Source: Hirudinaria manillensis (Eukaryota > Annelida > Clitellata > Hirudinida > Hirudinidae). Taken from it: a stretch of 64,000 bases of DNA. The notes under the pieces are model-generated. The model had not been told where the DNA came from, ran no database searches, and saw nothing but the letters and a program-made list of their open reading frames with translations. Where the stretch lies: positions 10,355,180-10,419,179 of the forward strand of contig CM067532.1 of assembly GCA_034509925.1 (NCBI GenBank), read 5' to 3'. Below, one piece after another: positions 44,796-57,240 of the stretch (positions are counted from its first letter, which is position 1; each line of letters begins with the position of its first letter). A program made the translations under genes and the position numbers.

Positions 44796-47511
44796 TAATA
44801 TCTCAGACTCCAACAAAACTTGCAACTTCAACTTTCTTATTTTCTTGTAAAAAGAAATTAAATTCGTATAAAAAAACGTGATTCTAACATTTGACCTTTT
44901 CTCACTTAACTCAGTTAACCTGGTCTCACGTGTTGACACGTTTAATGATGGAAGTTGCTGATAATAAAGTTGGTGACGGCGATGTCAATGGTGTTGCCGC
45001 CACAACGATGATGATGATGATGATGATGATGTTGGTGATGATAATGTTGATGATGATGATGATGATGATGATGATGACAATAGCAGCGATGACGTGTGTA
45101 GCGGTTGTACATTTTCTGGGGTCGTGTTGAAGCTTTCAGCGCATGAATCGCATATTTTTTTTCGTGAGTCGATGATGATGATGATGATGATGATGATTGT
45201 GATAGTGATAGTTGTGATGGTGGGTGAATGTAATTTTAGATAATTTATTTACACTCCTTCATAATTTATGAATCTACATTAATTAACATCTTAATTAGAT
45301 GGATGTTTACGCTGATGACGATACTGCTATCAATGACAGTTTATTTCCAAAAATCACTGTTCACGTCTTAACTCTTTTAGGTTTTTCTTCCAATTGATGT
45401 TAAATTCAGAAAATCCTTACAAATCTTGAATAATCCCAAATCGATGTTTTCATTTAATATTTCAACATGGAAACATTTAAGATATTTTTATTTCTCTCAT
45501 TTATTTCTGCAACATTTTAAAAATAATTCACATAATACTTCATGAAATTATCACAAAATTTTAATTTTTAGTTTTTTGTTAATTTTCACTAAATATTTGA
45601 AAATGTTTGCAAACATGGAAAATAAAAATAACTTTCCAAATTGCAGATGAAATGCACCTTGAAATTCTTGTGTTTCTTTGGAGCCTTTCAACCAGAGGTC
45701 CTGTCTTATTATTATTATTTATATTATCATTATTATTTTTTTTTATTATTATTATTATACATTGGGATGCGAGCCACTTCATAGTTTTACCTCATCCTGT
45801 AAATGACCATTTCCAAATACATTTGAAACGTTCACGGAATTTATAGCTTTCGGTAATAATTTTCATGTTTATTTTAGCATCGTTCTTAGGAGGATTTTGG
45901 ACCTGTTTGCCAAAGATCGTTTGTGCTTGGTTCTGATGACGATCCACAAGTGAAACATTTAACTGATTGTTAAATGTAACATAATATATAATTTATGACA
46001 TTTAACTGATTCTTAAATGTAACATAATATAATTGATGACGTGTTTGCAACTTTTATAGCCCAGAGCGAGATCTACGTGAGACTTCAAACAGAAAACATG
46101 ATGCGTAGAAGAAAAGAAAGTTCAAGTTCTGGCGGTGATGATGATGATGATGATGATGATAGTGATGATGACTGTGACGACTATGATGGTAATAATAAAA
46201 CAGAGCGGACTCTGGAAAAGATCAAATTGTCTCCGGTGATGGATTGACTTCCGTGATTGCAACCCTGAGTATTTGTTGAGTCAATTGAAAAGGCCATGGT
46301 GAAGTAAAGGAGGGGACGATGATTATGATGATGACGACGACGAAGATGATAATGATAGTAATGATGACGATGTTTAGGCTCTAAATAACGTGCACTTCGA
46401 TGGAAGAATAATGAAACTTTGATGTGAGAGAAAGGAAATGATGACCAAAATTCCAATGAGGAGTGAGTACATTTGGCGCTAAGTGACGGAATGAAAGAAG
46501 AAGTTGAAATGAAAAGCAATTTTAAGGTGGATTCGTGAAGGAATTTTATGCCGAATTTGCGCTTTCAATGAATTCAAAGATGAAGTCAATGATTTATTTT
46601 TATTTCCTCGAGTGAATGAAGAATCGAAAGAACGAAAGAGCGATGGTCGAGTGGATTACATGCATTGAGATTTAGATTAAGATTAGTTGGAATTTTCAGA
46701 AGATATATTCTCGAAAATATAAAACTTGTGCCTCTCGATTAAGAGTTGAACTTTTGAATGATTATCACGATTTCCTCGGGCAGATGGGGTTTATGGAGGT
46801 GGAAAGCCCTTTGTTTGCCGCTGCAGCAGGAAAGCAGCCAAGGGATAAATTCCATTCACAGTGTTTAGTGCTCACTTAAACAGGCGGTATCTTCCAATTA
46901 GTTGCGACCTGGAGTAGGTGGCTACGCGAATCGCTGAGTGAATTGTCGCTTCCTCCATTTTTTCCTCGCTTCAGGTTCGACTTTTTATCAGCAAATCGAT
47001 CGATCGCTTTGTACTTTCCAGGCTATTTATATCTTTTTCTATTTCATTTTCTATCCATCCCTTCCTCTTTCCCTGTCATTTTTTTCCAAGCCACCTCCCA
47101 ACACGGTGTGCTCTGCGGTGTTTTCCCTTTTGATCGTTGGTGACGTCATCAATCTTGTCGTCTGTCAGTTGTTGTTGTTGTTGTTGTTGTTGATGATGAT
47201 GATGATAATATCATCGCACTCTTAGATTTGCTTTCGTCTTCTTCAACACTTTAAAACTTTTGGACAATTGCACTACTGCTCACCTGAGCAGCAAAACACA
47301 GGTAAGAAACATTTCGTTTCACAGGAGAGAAAAACTCGCCAGTGCAAAGTTAGCATTACGAAGTCATGTGAATCTATGATAAGTTATTTTCATTATTACA
47401 ATTATTTAAGTGTTTATCATTTATTATTACAGACCTTGTAATTGCATGCGCTTTTGTTAAATTTTCTCAAAACAATTCGTCCATCGATTTCCTACAGACA
47501 TTTCAAAGTTT

Positions 47512-47581
47512 GGAGTTACGGTTAAGGTTAGGGCCAGGATTAGGATTAGGGTTAGGGTTAGGTCTAGTGTTAGGGCTAGGT
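47512..47581. repeat. Interstitial TTAGGG-like block
   Basis: About ten G-strand hexamers (GGTTAG and variants GGATTA, GGTCTA) in intergenic DNA. Confidence 0.85.
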
Positions 47582-48894
47582 ACCATTTAATTTCTTTTAA
47601 TTCGATAAATATAAATAAATAATATTCGATACTATAAATTCATTGTAGATCAAATATACAAGTCATTTAATCGAATGAATGTTTTGCTGCAGACATTTAA
47701 AGGTTTATTTAATTTATTAACGACATTTTCCATAAAATAAAATGCCACCGTCAAATTAAATATGTACATGATTCAGTTGAAAATAATTCAATATTGCCAA
47801 TTTGTTACAAATTTAATATCCGCGCCCTTTAATTTTGTTTAATTTGATATTATAAATTCATTGTGGATTGAATGTACATGTCATTTAATAGAATATAACT
47901 ATTATTCAATTATATTAAAACTCCAGGCAAAGCATGGAAGAAGAAATGACTGAAAACATTTTGAATGAATAAAAAGTCAATTTAAAACATTTCTTCCATT
48001 AAGGGATTCATTTAACATTTCACTGGCTTGACGCCTGATATTTTTTATTTTGAAATTTAAAATAAATAAATGTTCGTTGAATCAATTTGTCAGAGTTAAC
48101 CGTTAGATGAATGAATTTCTGCTTTTCTTATAAAATATTTGAATTGTAAGAAATTTTAATTTATATTAAATATTTGTAATTTAAATATAAATGGCAAAAA
48201 GTTGTAGAAAAGGCGGAAATGATTGACACTTGCGATTGTCGACCAAAAGCACGAGCTGGTCACTCCATTCTTTCGATAAACTAATGGATTTTCACAGCAG
48301 ATTAGCCGCATGGCAAGTGACAGCTTGCAATCTCCATTCCTCTCAGGAGTCGTGAATTTGTCTCTGAAAGTTTTCTAATTAATGCTTTTATCGGATTTGC
48401 TTGGCAAAAATTTCTATTCACCACGAGCAGATGCTTCACTTGCTCTGACTAAGTGAACTGACGAACGACAGAATGAATAGACGGAGGGGAAGTGGACGAA
48501 CGGAGGATCGGTCTGCTATTTGCATCCAAGACCTTTCGGAAAGCAGGCCCGAGATGTGCATTAAGTTTTGTTTCCTGATCCGACTTCCAAGATGGATTTT
48601 CAGGTCCCACAAGATCAAGTCATAATGGATTATATCACAACCTGCTGCAATTCGCACAAGCGCGCATGACGGGGGAAATGCAGAACAGATGAGAATAAAC
48701 GCAATTTTAAGAAATAATATAAAAAAAACAGAAAATCTCCTAGCAGAAATTGATATCAAAAACTCAAGTCATTCGGGTCAAACTATTCAAATTGTCAAAA
48801 ACAATTTTTCTTTCATGTAAGACTCTCTCTCATTGATTAGCTTTTTTATTTATCTCAGAGACGAACAACTATTTTATAGTTCTTGGTATCTAGT

Positions 48895-49034
48895 TGTCAA
48901 GGTATCCTGGTATCCATTTGTCAAGGTATCTTGGTATCCATTTGTCAAGGTATCTTGGTATCCATTTGTCAAGGTATCTTGGTATCCATTTGTCAAGGTA
49001 TCCTGGTATCCATTTGTCAAGGTATCTTGGTATC
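48895..49034. repeat. 24-bp minisatellite, about six copies
   Basis: A 24-bp unit containing TATCCATTTGTCAAGGTATC, with Y (C or T) at one position in CYTGGTATC. It is perfect in most copies. Two plus frames remain open only because 24 is divisible by three. Confidence 0.95.
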
Positions 49035-49789
49035 GCTAACGTGATTCTTCTCATTGGTCAGCTCCTGCGAACTGCAGGGATGTTCTTAAATCAGATTTGA
49101 TGGGCACCTTATCGGACGAATTGTCGTTAAAATTGCAAGCTTAGATGGAACAGACTGCTTCTGAAACGAACGACAAAATCTTGTGCTTAACCGAAATCCC
49201 AACCCTTTCATTTGTAAGGATTTGGAGGCAAATTTTGAAGGAAAATAGGGAAATAAAATGCATTGAAAACAAAATCTTTGAAATTTAAAAACTTGGAATT
49301 TATATATTTATTTATTTATATATTTATTTATTTATTTATTTATTTTTCTACTCTTGAAATGGCAATGAATCTATAAGGGAATGTCTTTTGTGGTGGATTC
49401 AAATCAGATCCCAATGAGGTACGTGAACATTTTATTCAATTTTTAAGTCTTCCAGTATTTATTAATAGGATTAATATTTCAATATCCTTTTATTAAATTA
49501 TGGCTAAAAAATTAATTAACATAATTTGATTAAAAATTACATTATTTGCGGTATATGTATGAATCATTTTTCCATGGCTAGTGAGGTCAGTCGGTACTAG
49601 AACGCCATTGGTCGAGATGGCTAATTAATTATTCAAAAGATAAATCATGAATATGCAAATCAGATCTGCCGGTATTTTTTATCTTTTTTATACGAGTGGA
49701 CTTTAAATAATGTGAATGACAAAATGAAGGGAAAAGATTTTGTAGTGACTACCATATCGATGATAGTGACGAAGTCTTTGACGATGACC

Positions 49790-51541
49790 TCACTGATGAT
49801 GATGACGATGATGATGATGATGATGATAATGATTGGTATGTTGTAAACAGCAAAACAAACCTTTGTCGATGGTGTCAGTCCGGTTCAGTTCTTCGTTGCC
49901 ATCATCGTCGTCTTCATCTCGATTGAGATCATCATCATCACCATCATCATTGTCGCTGCCATGGCGACCTCCGTTTCCTCCGTCAATAAACCTTCCTCGC
50001 TTGATCATCTGAAGAGAGCTGCTCCTATTTTTCAACAGCACTCCATCTTCCTCTTCTTCTTCCTCATCATCATCATCATCATCATCGTCGTCGTCATCAT
50101 CTTCATCTTCATTACTGTACTTCTCGTCGTCATAGTCGTCGAGAACGTAATGGTCGCAATCATCATCACCACCGTTTGTCTTCAACGCGTATTGGCCGAC
50201 CGCCTTAGATACGCAGGCGGCATTATCGTTGCCAAGACGACCGACTTTGTCGTCGTCGTCATCCTCGGCATCCTTAGCTTGGAAATCATTATTCTTTCTA
50301 CGGGGCCGTTCGCCTGGATTTGGAGCAGGGCCATCAGCGGAGTTATTGCCAGCTCCGTCCTCATTAATCATGACGTCATCGTTACCAGGAATCCTTTCTC
50401 CTCCTTTCGAGTTCTTCTCAATTTTTCCATGGAGAACATTCTCGTCCAATTTCTCTGACGACGAATCTTCCTCTTCGTCGTCAATGAAAAGACTGATCCT
50501 ATCGTAGATCGTCTTCGATGCGACCCCAACCTGCTCGTCATCGATAGGCCATTTTTGGAAGGGGTCTTGGCCACTTGCCGTCCGATTCTGATTCTCGTTG
50601 GATGAGTGATGCCGATTCGGTGAATCGTCGTCAGACGAGTGTTCGGAATCCCCGGTGTATATGAGCTTCAGGTAAGCAGGATAGTTCCTGGCTCCCTGTT
50701 TGACCATTTTGTTGATTTTGTCTCTCTTTGATTTCTTCGTCTTCTTCATGCTTTCGTTGCTCAAACTTCTGGGAACGAGTTTGTCTTTCTTTTGCTGAAT
50801 GCCGTCAACGATCTCCCATTTGTTGCCTTCGTCGACTTCGGCTATGGAAGTGTCGTTGTCGCAGTCGACTGCAAAGTCGCGATTGTTGTTGCAGCCGACG
50901 TAGGATTTGTTGACTACGAGCCTGGATTCGTTCCGAGAGATTTGTTGGTTGCTATCGTCGTCGGCTTCTCTCTCGTCTCCACTCGTTGCCAACGGCTCTG
51001 CTCGATTCACTTTTGGCTTTTTGTTCCTAATTGACGTCTGATGGCTGCTGTCTCCATAGTTATCGTACTCCTCGTCTTCGAGGAACGGATTACAGTAGAG
51101 ATGTTTCGATCCGGTTTTGAGTCGATGCTCCTCGGAACAAGTGCCGTCGAAGTAGCTGAAGAACGATTTCGGTTTAAAGGATGAAACGACTTCTTCCTTC
51201 ATCTTCGAGTTTTGGCCAAGGATCGAGGACACGTCTTTCGAGAGATCGATCACGTCCACGAATCCCTTGTTGATGTTGTTGTTGCAAATGTTGCAGTTGC
51301 CGTCAAAAGTGTCGTTGTCTGAGAACTTACTCGACGAATTGTTGTTTTCGTCGTTGATGCAAAACTGATCCACGTTTTCCAAGCGTCGTGCAATCGTTGA
51401 CAGCGTCAGGGACGTCCGTGGCTTCAAAGAATCTGAAAATGATTTGTCGAAAGAAGAGAACCAAACCTGATGACGGGGCAAAACAGAGTTGTGGACTTTT
51501 GAACCCGAGAAAAGTTTTGGAACCACTTTTGACGTCATCAT
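49790..51541 (-). CDS. Uncharacterised acidic low-complexity protein, about 583 aa
   Basis: One long minus-strand frame from ATG ATG at 51541, with an in-frame TAA 18 bp before it, to a stop at 49790. The first 430 residues are mixed and non-repetitive (for example LYCNPFLEDEEYDNYGDSS and RRLENVDQFCINDENNNSSS), with a basic stretch KKTKKSKRDKINKMVKQG that could be a nuclear signal. Acidic runs follow, including 14 or more consecutive Asp and then Glu-rich sequence. The last residues are a His tract made by an ATG/ATC microsatellite at the 3' end, so the true exon may end earlier, for example at the donor-like ACAAAG|GTTTGT near 49860. No domain is recognised. Opposite-strand frames over the acidic block are poly-Ile/Val shadows. 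Nuclear or chromatin function is a composition-based guess. Confidence 0.65.
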   Translation of the reverse strand: MMTSKVVPKLFSGSKVHNSVLPRHQVWFSSFDKSFSDSLKPRTSLTLSTIARRLENVDQFCINDENNNSSSKFSDNDTFDGNCNICNNNINKGFVDVIDLSKDVSSILGQNSKMKEEVVSSFKPKSFFSYFDGTCSEEHRLKTGSKHLYCNPFLEDEEYDNYGDSSHQTSIRNKKPKVNRAEPLATSGDEREADDDSNQQISRNESRLVVNKSYVGCNNNRDFAVDCDNDTSIAEVDEGNKWEIVDGIQQKKDKLVPRSLSNESMKKTKKSKRDKINKMVKQGARNYPAYLKLIYTGDSEHSSDDDSPNRHHSSNENQNRTASGQDPFQKWPIDDEQVGVASKTIYDRISLFIDDEEEDSSSEKLDENVLHGKIEKNSKGGERIPGNDDVMINEDGAGNNSADGPAPNPGERPRRKNNDFQAKDAEDDDDDKVGRLGNDNAACVSKAVGQYALKTNGGDDDCDHYVLDDYDDEKYSNEDEDDDDDDDDDDDDEEEEEEDGVLLKNRSSSLQMIKRGRFIDGGNGGRHGSDNDDGDDDDLNRDEDDDDGNEELNRTDTIDKGLFCCLQHTNHYHHHHHHRHHHQ

Positions 51542-52087
51542 CTCTTTTGAAACTTTTGCTTATCAAGTATTTTTATCAATTTTATCAATTAGATAAAATT
51601 TCTTGTCAAAGTTTTCGAGATTCTCATTGTTTCAAAAACATTTCTTTATTTTCACGTCTGCATTGTGAAATTTGAAATAATTTCATTAAAAAAATTATGC
51701 CTTTATAAACATTTTGCAAGAAAATATAATGTTAATAATTTTTTAGTAAGGAATCTTTTTTTTAAATGCTTGCAATTTTAAAATGTGAAATAAAATTAAA
51801 AATGAAATTTAATGCAACAGGGTTAGGTAATGTATTAATTAACCCTAACAGTTACAGCAAATTTTATTACAATTGCAACTTATATGCTCTCAATGAACTA
51901 TTCTAAGTAATTATTAAGATAAACATAAAGATTAAAATAAAACTAACCAACCCATCTTTATTGATTGAAAGAGTCAATGATGAAGGAGAAAGATCGGTGA
52001 CGTCACAAGCGGATAAAGCAGCCTCTCATGAGTCTTGAATTTTACTTATAAAAGGCCATGCACGCGTCCGATACCAGCTACGTCCAG

Positions 52088-52262
52088 CCACCCGCTCACC
52101 ACCCAATTTTCCACCCGCTCACCACCCAATTTTCCACCCGCTCACCACCCAATTTTCCACCCGCTCACCACCCAATTTTCCACCCGCTCACCACCCAATT
52201 TTCCACCCGCTCACCACCCAATTTTCCACCCGCTCACCACCCAATTTTCTACCCGATCACGT
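52088..52262. repeat. 23-bp minisatellite, about seven copies
   Basis: A C-rich 23-bp unit containing CCCGCTCACCACCCAATTTT, nearly perfect. The last copies diverge (TCTACCCGATCACGTCCC). All plus frames stay open as His-Pro-Phe-rich peptides, which are artefacts. Confidence 0.95.
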
Positions 52263-52775
52263 CCCAGATATTTTTCAAACTTAACGCTCACAAAATCTTA
52301 GAACTGGAAATTTAGAGCACACGAAATAAAGTGATTTTGATCGAAAATATGCTGCTGGCCATTGCAACATTTACCAAGTACTCAATTCACAGGCAGAAAG
52401 TCAACTCCTTTGACAATATGAACTACAGTTATTTAACCCGTTATTTCGTAACACGAAAATTAGAAAGAAATTTATTCTTTGCTTTTCCTCACGTGATCGA
52501 TGTTTGGTCATGCACGAGAATATTTTTCATTCGTTCACCTCCTCACTCTTTACATCATTCACTATCATTCGTTCACTCAGTTTCAATGCCACTCCTTCAC
52601 TTTTTTAAAAATCCATTCAGTTACTAATCACACAAATTAATAATAATATGTGATAATTATTAATATAATTGGCCCAAGCTTATTATCCCTCTTAAACATT
52701 TGCAAACACTTATTTTATTACGTTATGATTAACCATACAAATGTTATGCAAACGTCCTATTATAATTATATAAAT

Positions 52776-53536
<761 letters not shown>

Positions 53537-54088
53537 ACCCTCGTACCTTTTGATTTGAGTTTCAAATTTTATAAAATAAAAGTCTGAAAAATGATGTTTT
53601 CACCTGGAGTGAAGGATGAAGTGGAGAAGGAAATAAAGAATGCATTGATGTAAAAAATGAAAGATGAACTGCTGACTCCAAACAGCTCTGCCGGGTGTTT
53701 TTCCATCTGGCGAGGAAAATAATAATTTCTATTTTCAACTTTACGAGACTCTTCTAATAGCCACCAAAATGTTGAAAGGAACCAAGATGGCGGTGATGAC
53801 AATCGTCCCGATGGAAACGTTAATAGTAATGATAACGATGATACCAATGATGATAATGATGATTATGTGATTTTGGAGTATTGATGGATGGATGGATAAA
53901 TGAATGACAATTTAGTATCAGAAATAATGTCCCAGTTTTAAAAATATTTCCTGTCAATCGAGGTTATTCAGAGCAGATTGATGACATGAATTATTAGCGA
54001 CCACACGAACTCTTACAATTAATTACAACTAATTACAATTAATTACATTTTAAGTAGTTACAAGTACTTAAAAGTACTTGCAAGTATT

Positions 54089-54113
54089 GCCCTAACCCTA
54101 ACCCTAACCCTGC
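54089..54113. repeat. Short CCCTAA run
   Basis: Four exact C-strand telomere hexamers between two copies of a TGCAAGTATTG motif (ends near 54088 and 54121), which look like a short duplicated flank. Confidence 0.85.
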
Positions 54114-54972
54114 AAGTATTGCAAATATTGCATGACTTATCAATGCTAAGGAACATTCAATAATCTATTTCGATACTTAAGCGTCTGGTCCAATTTGTTA
54201 TGCATCTGGTAAGTCAATGACCCCATAGAAATTCATCGAGTTATGGCTAGATCGATTATCTATTAATTTATTTATGCTAATTATTTGCATATTACATAAG
54301 CATGCGATAAAAGTGGTGGCCGCGTTTCCGCATTAAATGAAAAGAGCTGTGAATACTTGAGTGGTTCCTGGGATTAATTAATTATTTATTTATTTGAATT
54401 TTTTCAAATTAATCATTTATTTGAAATCTTTAAAAATTAATTATTTAACATCTTTCTTATCGTAACCATTTTCATCGACGATTTCATTATAAAAATGGAA
54501 TGGCGGATTGTAAAGTGAAAGTTCCAGCCACTAGCACCTGCACCTCTGGTCGTCAAGGAGACGAGATCGTTAATTATGGCTGCACAACGAAAGACGATCG
54601 TGGGCCAGTGGCAGCAAGGATGGCATTGATAATATTAATAATATTGATAATATTATCAATATTAATAATATTAATAATATTAATAATATTATTTGACTTG
54701 TTGCTCGATTGAAAACTTTGCTGCAGAGTGTTTGTTCGTGTTGTTGTTGCCAGAGGCAAGGACACACACGTAGTTCGACGATGCAGGACAATAAAGGCAC
54801 GGTATCTTTTATGTCACTTTTTAAGCCCTCTGGACCGGAAATACGTCACCGACGTCGCCATGTTGACCGGAAGTCGAGAGAGCATTATCTGGCCCTTTTG
54901 AAGAGGGTAATTAAAGGGTTCCCATAGCAACGAAAATATCCATCAAGGCTGCATTGCCATTGCCGATATTGC

Positions 54973-55021
<49 letters not shown>

Positions 55022-55432
55022 GCACAACGATAACAATAATAATTATAAATAACAATAAATGACTTCAAACAGGAATTAATAAATCTGAGTCTCCTCGACT
55101 AAGGAGATGCTCTCCTGTTTAAATTTCTTAAATTAAAGTAATTAAATTAATTAATTTACAAAAAAATTAATTTCAATAAATTGGAGATAATCAGTTGGTG
55201 TTTCAATCAAATTTGATTTCGTTACCACTGCCATCGCAATCGCCATCATCGTCGTCGTCGTCGTCGTCATCATCATCATCATCATCGTCGTCGTCGTCAT
55301 CATCATCATCAGAGTCATTAGGTCGTCTATCAGTCTCCATCAGCATAATGGAAAATATCCAATCAAGAGGCTCCAAACAAAATGACGTCATCGGAGATTG
55401 CGTGTGACGTCAGAGGAACGTTTTCGCACTAT

Positions 55433-55540
55433 CGACGTTTTGCTGTACATTAAACTAATAAACATATAACTAATAAATTAAAAAGTAATTTGCTGTACAT
55501 TAAAATAATAAACATATAACTAATAAATTAAAAAGTAATT
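55433..55540. repeat. Direct duplication, about 54 bp x2
   Basis: A segment starting TTTGCTGTACATTAAA and ending TTAAAAAGTAATTTG occurs twice in tandem with one or two base changes. Confidence 0.85.
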
Positions 55541-57240
55541 TGTTGTTTTAATGTTTCATGTTTATATATCACTAAAACCTACTTTGAAGTTCTTATGAAC
55601 CTTGTAAAATAAATTTTATAACACATATGCACAAACTTCCTAACATTATTGGACAGTCTGAAAACACATTTTTATGCAATTTATAAGTTGTATTAGTCAT
55701 AGGAAGCTCAAATTTTACAAGGTGTTTTGTGTTTAATAAAACGATGTAATGTCCAAATTTGAACAAATTTCATTGGTTAGTTCTCGAGAAATTTGGAAAA
55801 ATGTGAAATTCCTATAATTATTGGGTTGACTGTAGTTGTTGTCGTCATTAACAATTAAATAGTATGTCATCAAATGCTTCGAGAAATTGGAGTCGTAGGA
55901 TTCCTGATGTTTGGCGGTTGATATGATGGTAGTTATGAGTTGATATGATATAGTTACAATCACCAAGAAGTAATGACATCATAAATATGCATAGGGTCGT
56001 CATTTTTGCTCTAAATTCCGAGAATTTCGTGTCTTTTAATTGCAATTCCATGTTTAACTTTCCTTGGACTAAATCCTTAAAGGCTTGATCCATCAGATCC
56101 AGACAAACGTCGGATTATCCAGTTATCCATTAAAAATCATTAACTGCAAACCTCCCAACCGAAAGTTATTTTTTACAACATTCTTATAATATACAAATTC
56201 TAAATTTAAACGTGTGTTATTTATCGAATCATTATCAGGGTTATGTCACATCAAGTGTCTGCAATTTTCCGTAACAGATTGATAACGATGTGCATGTCGT
56301 AGAAGTGTTAAATAATCCCGGAAAAAAACGGTCAAAAGAGGATGCAAATATCACTGATGGAAAGAAAAACTGCTGAAAAGTTTCCGGCCTGGAGGCAATA
56401 AACTACTGGCTGTCTATCGATCCATCTTGTCTTGAAATAAGTAATGACTTCCACTTTTGATCATTTTGTCTTCGCTAACGATTCTCTCTGTCAGTAAAAT
56501 TAATTAACTATAGCGTCACATATGAACATTTTTTAATAGGACATTCATAGTTGTTCAATTAATACTAGTTAGTCACTAGTCATCGCATTTAAAAATTAAT
56601 AAATATTACGTTATGAAATTTCTGTCTCCATCTTTCGTCTAGTTCTGTAATTGCCGGATTCCTCAAGCTTGTTTAATTTCAAACATTAAATACACAATTT
56701 CCAAAATTAAAGCGATTATTTAGTGTATTAAATACACGAAGTAAAATTTAAAAAAAATTGCTTTTAAAAAATGTTTAATTATTGAAAGTCTATGGACAGC
56801 ATTCAAATTCATGTAGCTGTTTTGTTTTGGAAGAGTCGCTGTCGCTGTGTTGTTATTTAATTATTGCTCGTTTTGCTTTCTACTATGAAAAATAAATGTT
56901 TTTTTCCATAGGGTTTTATTAGTTATGTTTCTTAAAAATTTACTGCTATACCTGCAGTGAGTATGTGTGTGACAATTGCTATTCTCACATTATTATTAAG
57001 AAAAGTTTAAAAAATAGTTTGAAATGATTTTGGAGACATACGAAACTGTTAAATATGATGCCATACTATTAGTGGATGAACATCTTTAAATTACATTGTA
57101 GAATTCTCACGTTGACTGCATCTTTAACAAGTGAAAACACCGGCACAAAAAGTGTGAGCGATGTTTTCATGATCCTAACCCTAACTCTGCAATAACAATC
57201 TAAAATATCTTTAAGGATCATCAGGTTAGTTTTATTTTAG

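Larger units (their letters stand above)
41823..49789. other. Gene-poor region, repeats
   Basis: About 8 kb with no gene I can support. It contains a 50-bp direct duplication including CCCTGACC/CCCTAACC (42783-42871), the 14-bp minisatellite, GAT microsatellites (45008-45077, 45171-45196, 46135-46170), a TTAGGG block (47512-47581) and the 24-bp minisatellite. 5' exons of the coiled-coil gene are expected here. An ORF on the minus strand at 48436-48759 has a hydrophobic start, but no splice or family support. Confidence 0.5.

Noticed and set aside
44273..44939. Three long minus-strand frames with repeats of RRYYHGDIT type
   Set aside because: A 14-bp repeat without stop in any frame; all three frames give the same peptide repeat.
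48436..48759. Minus-strand frame with a signal-peptide-like start
   Set aside because: No recognisable domain, no splice sites that chain to other exons, and composition like chance AT-rich translation after the hydrophobic start.
48833..49100. 24-bp and 23-bp (52088-52262) tandem repeats considered as CRISPR-like arrays
   Set aside because: No unique spacers between units, and the DNA is clearly eukaryotic; they are minisatellites.
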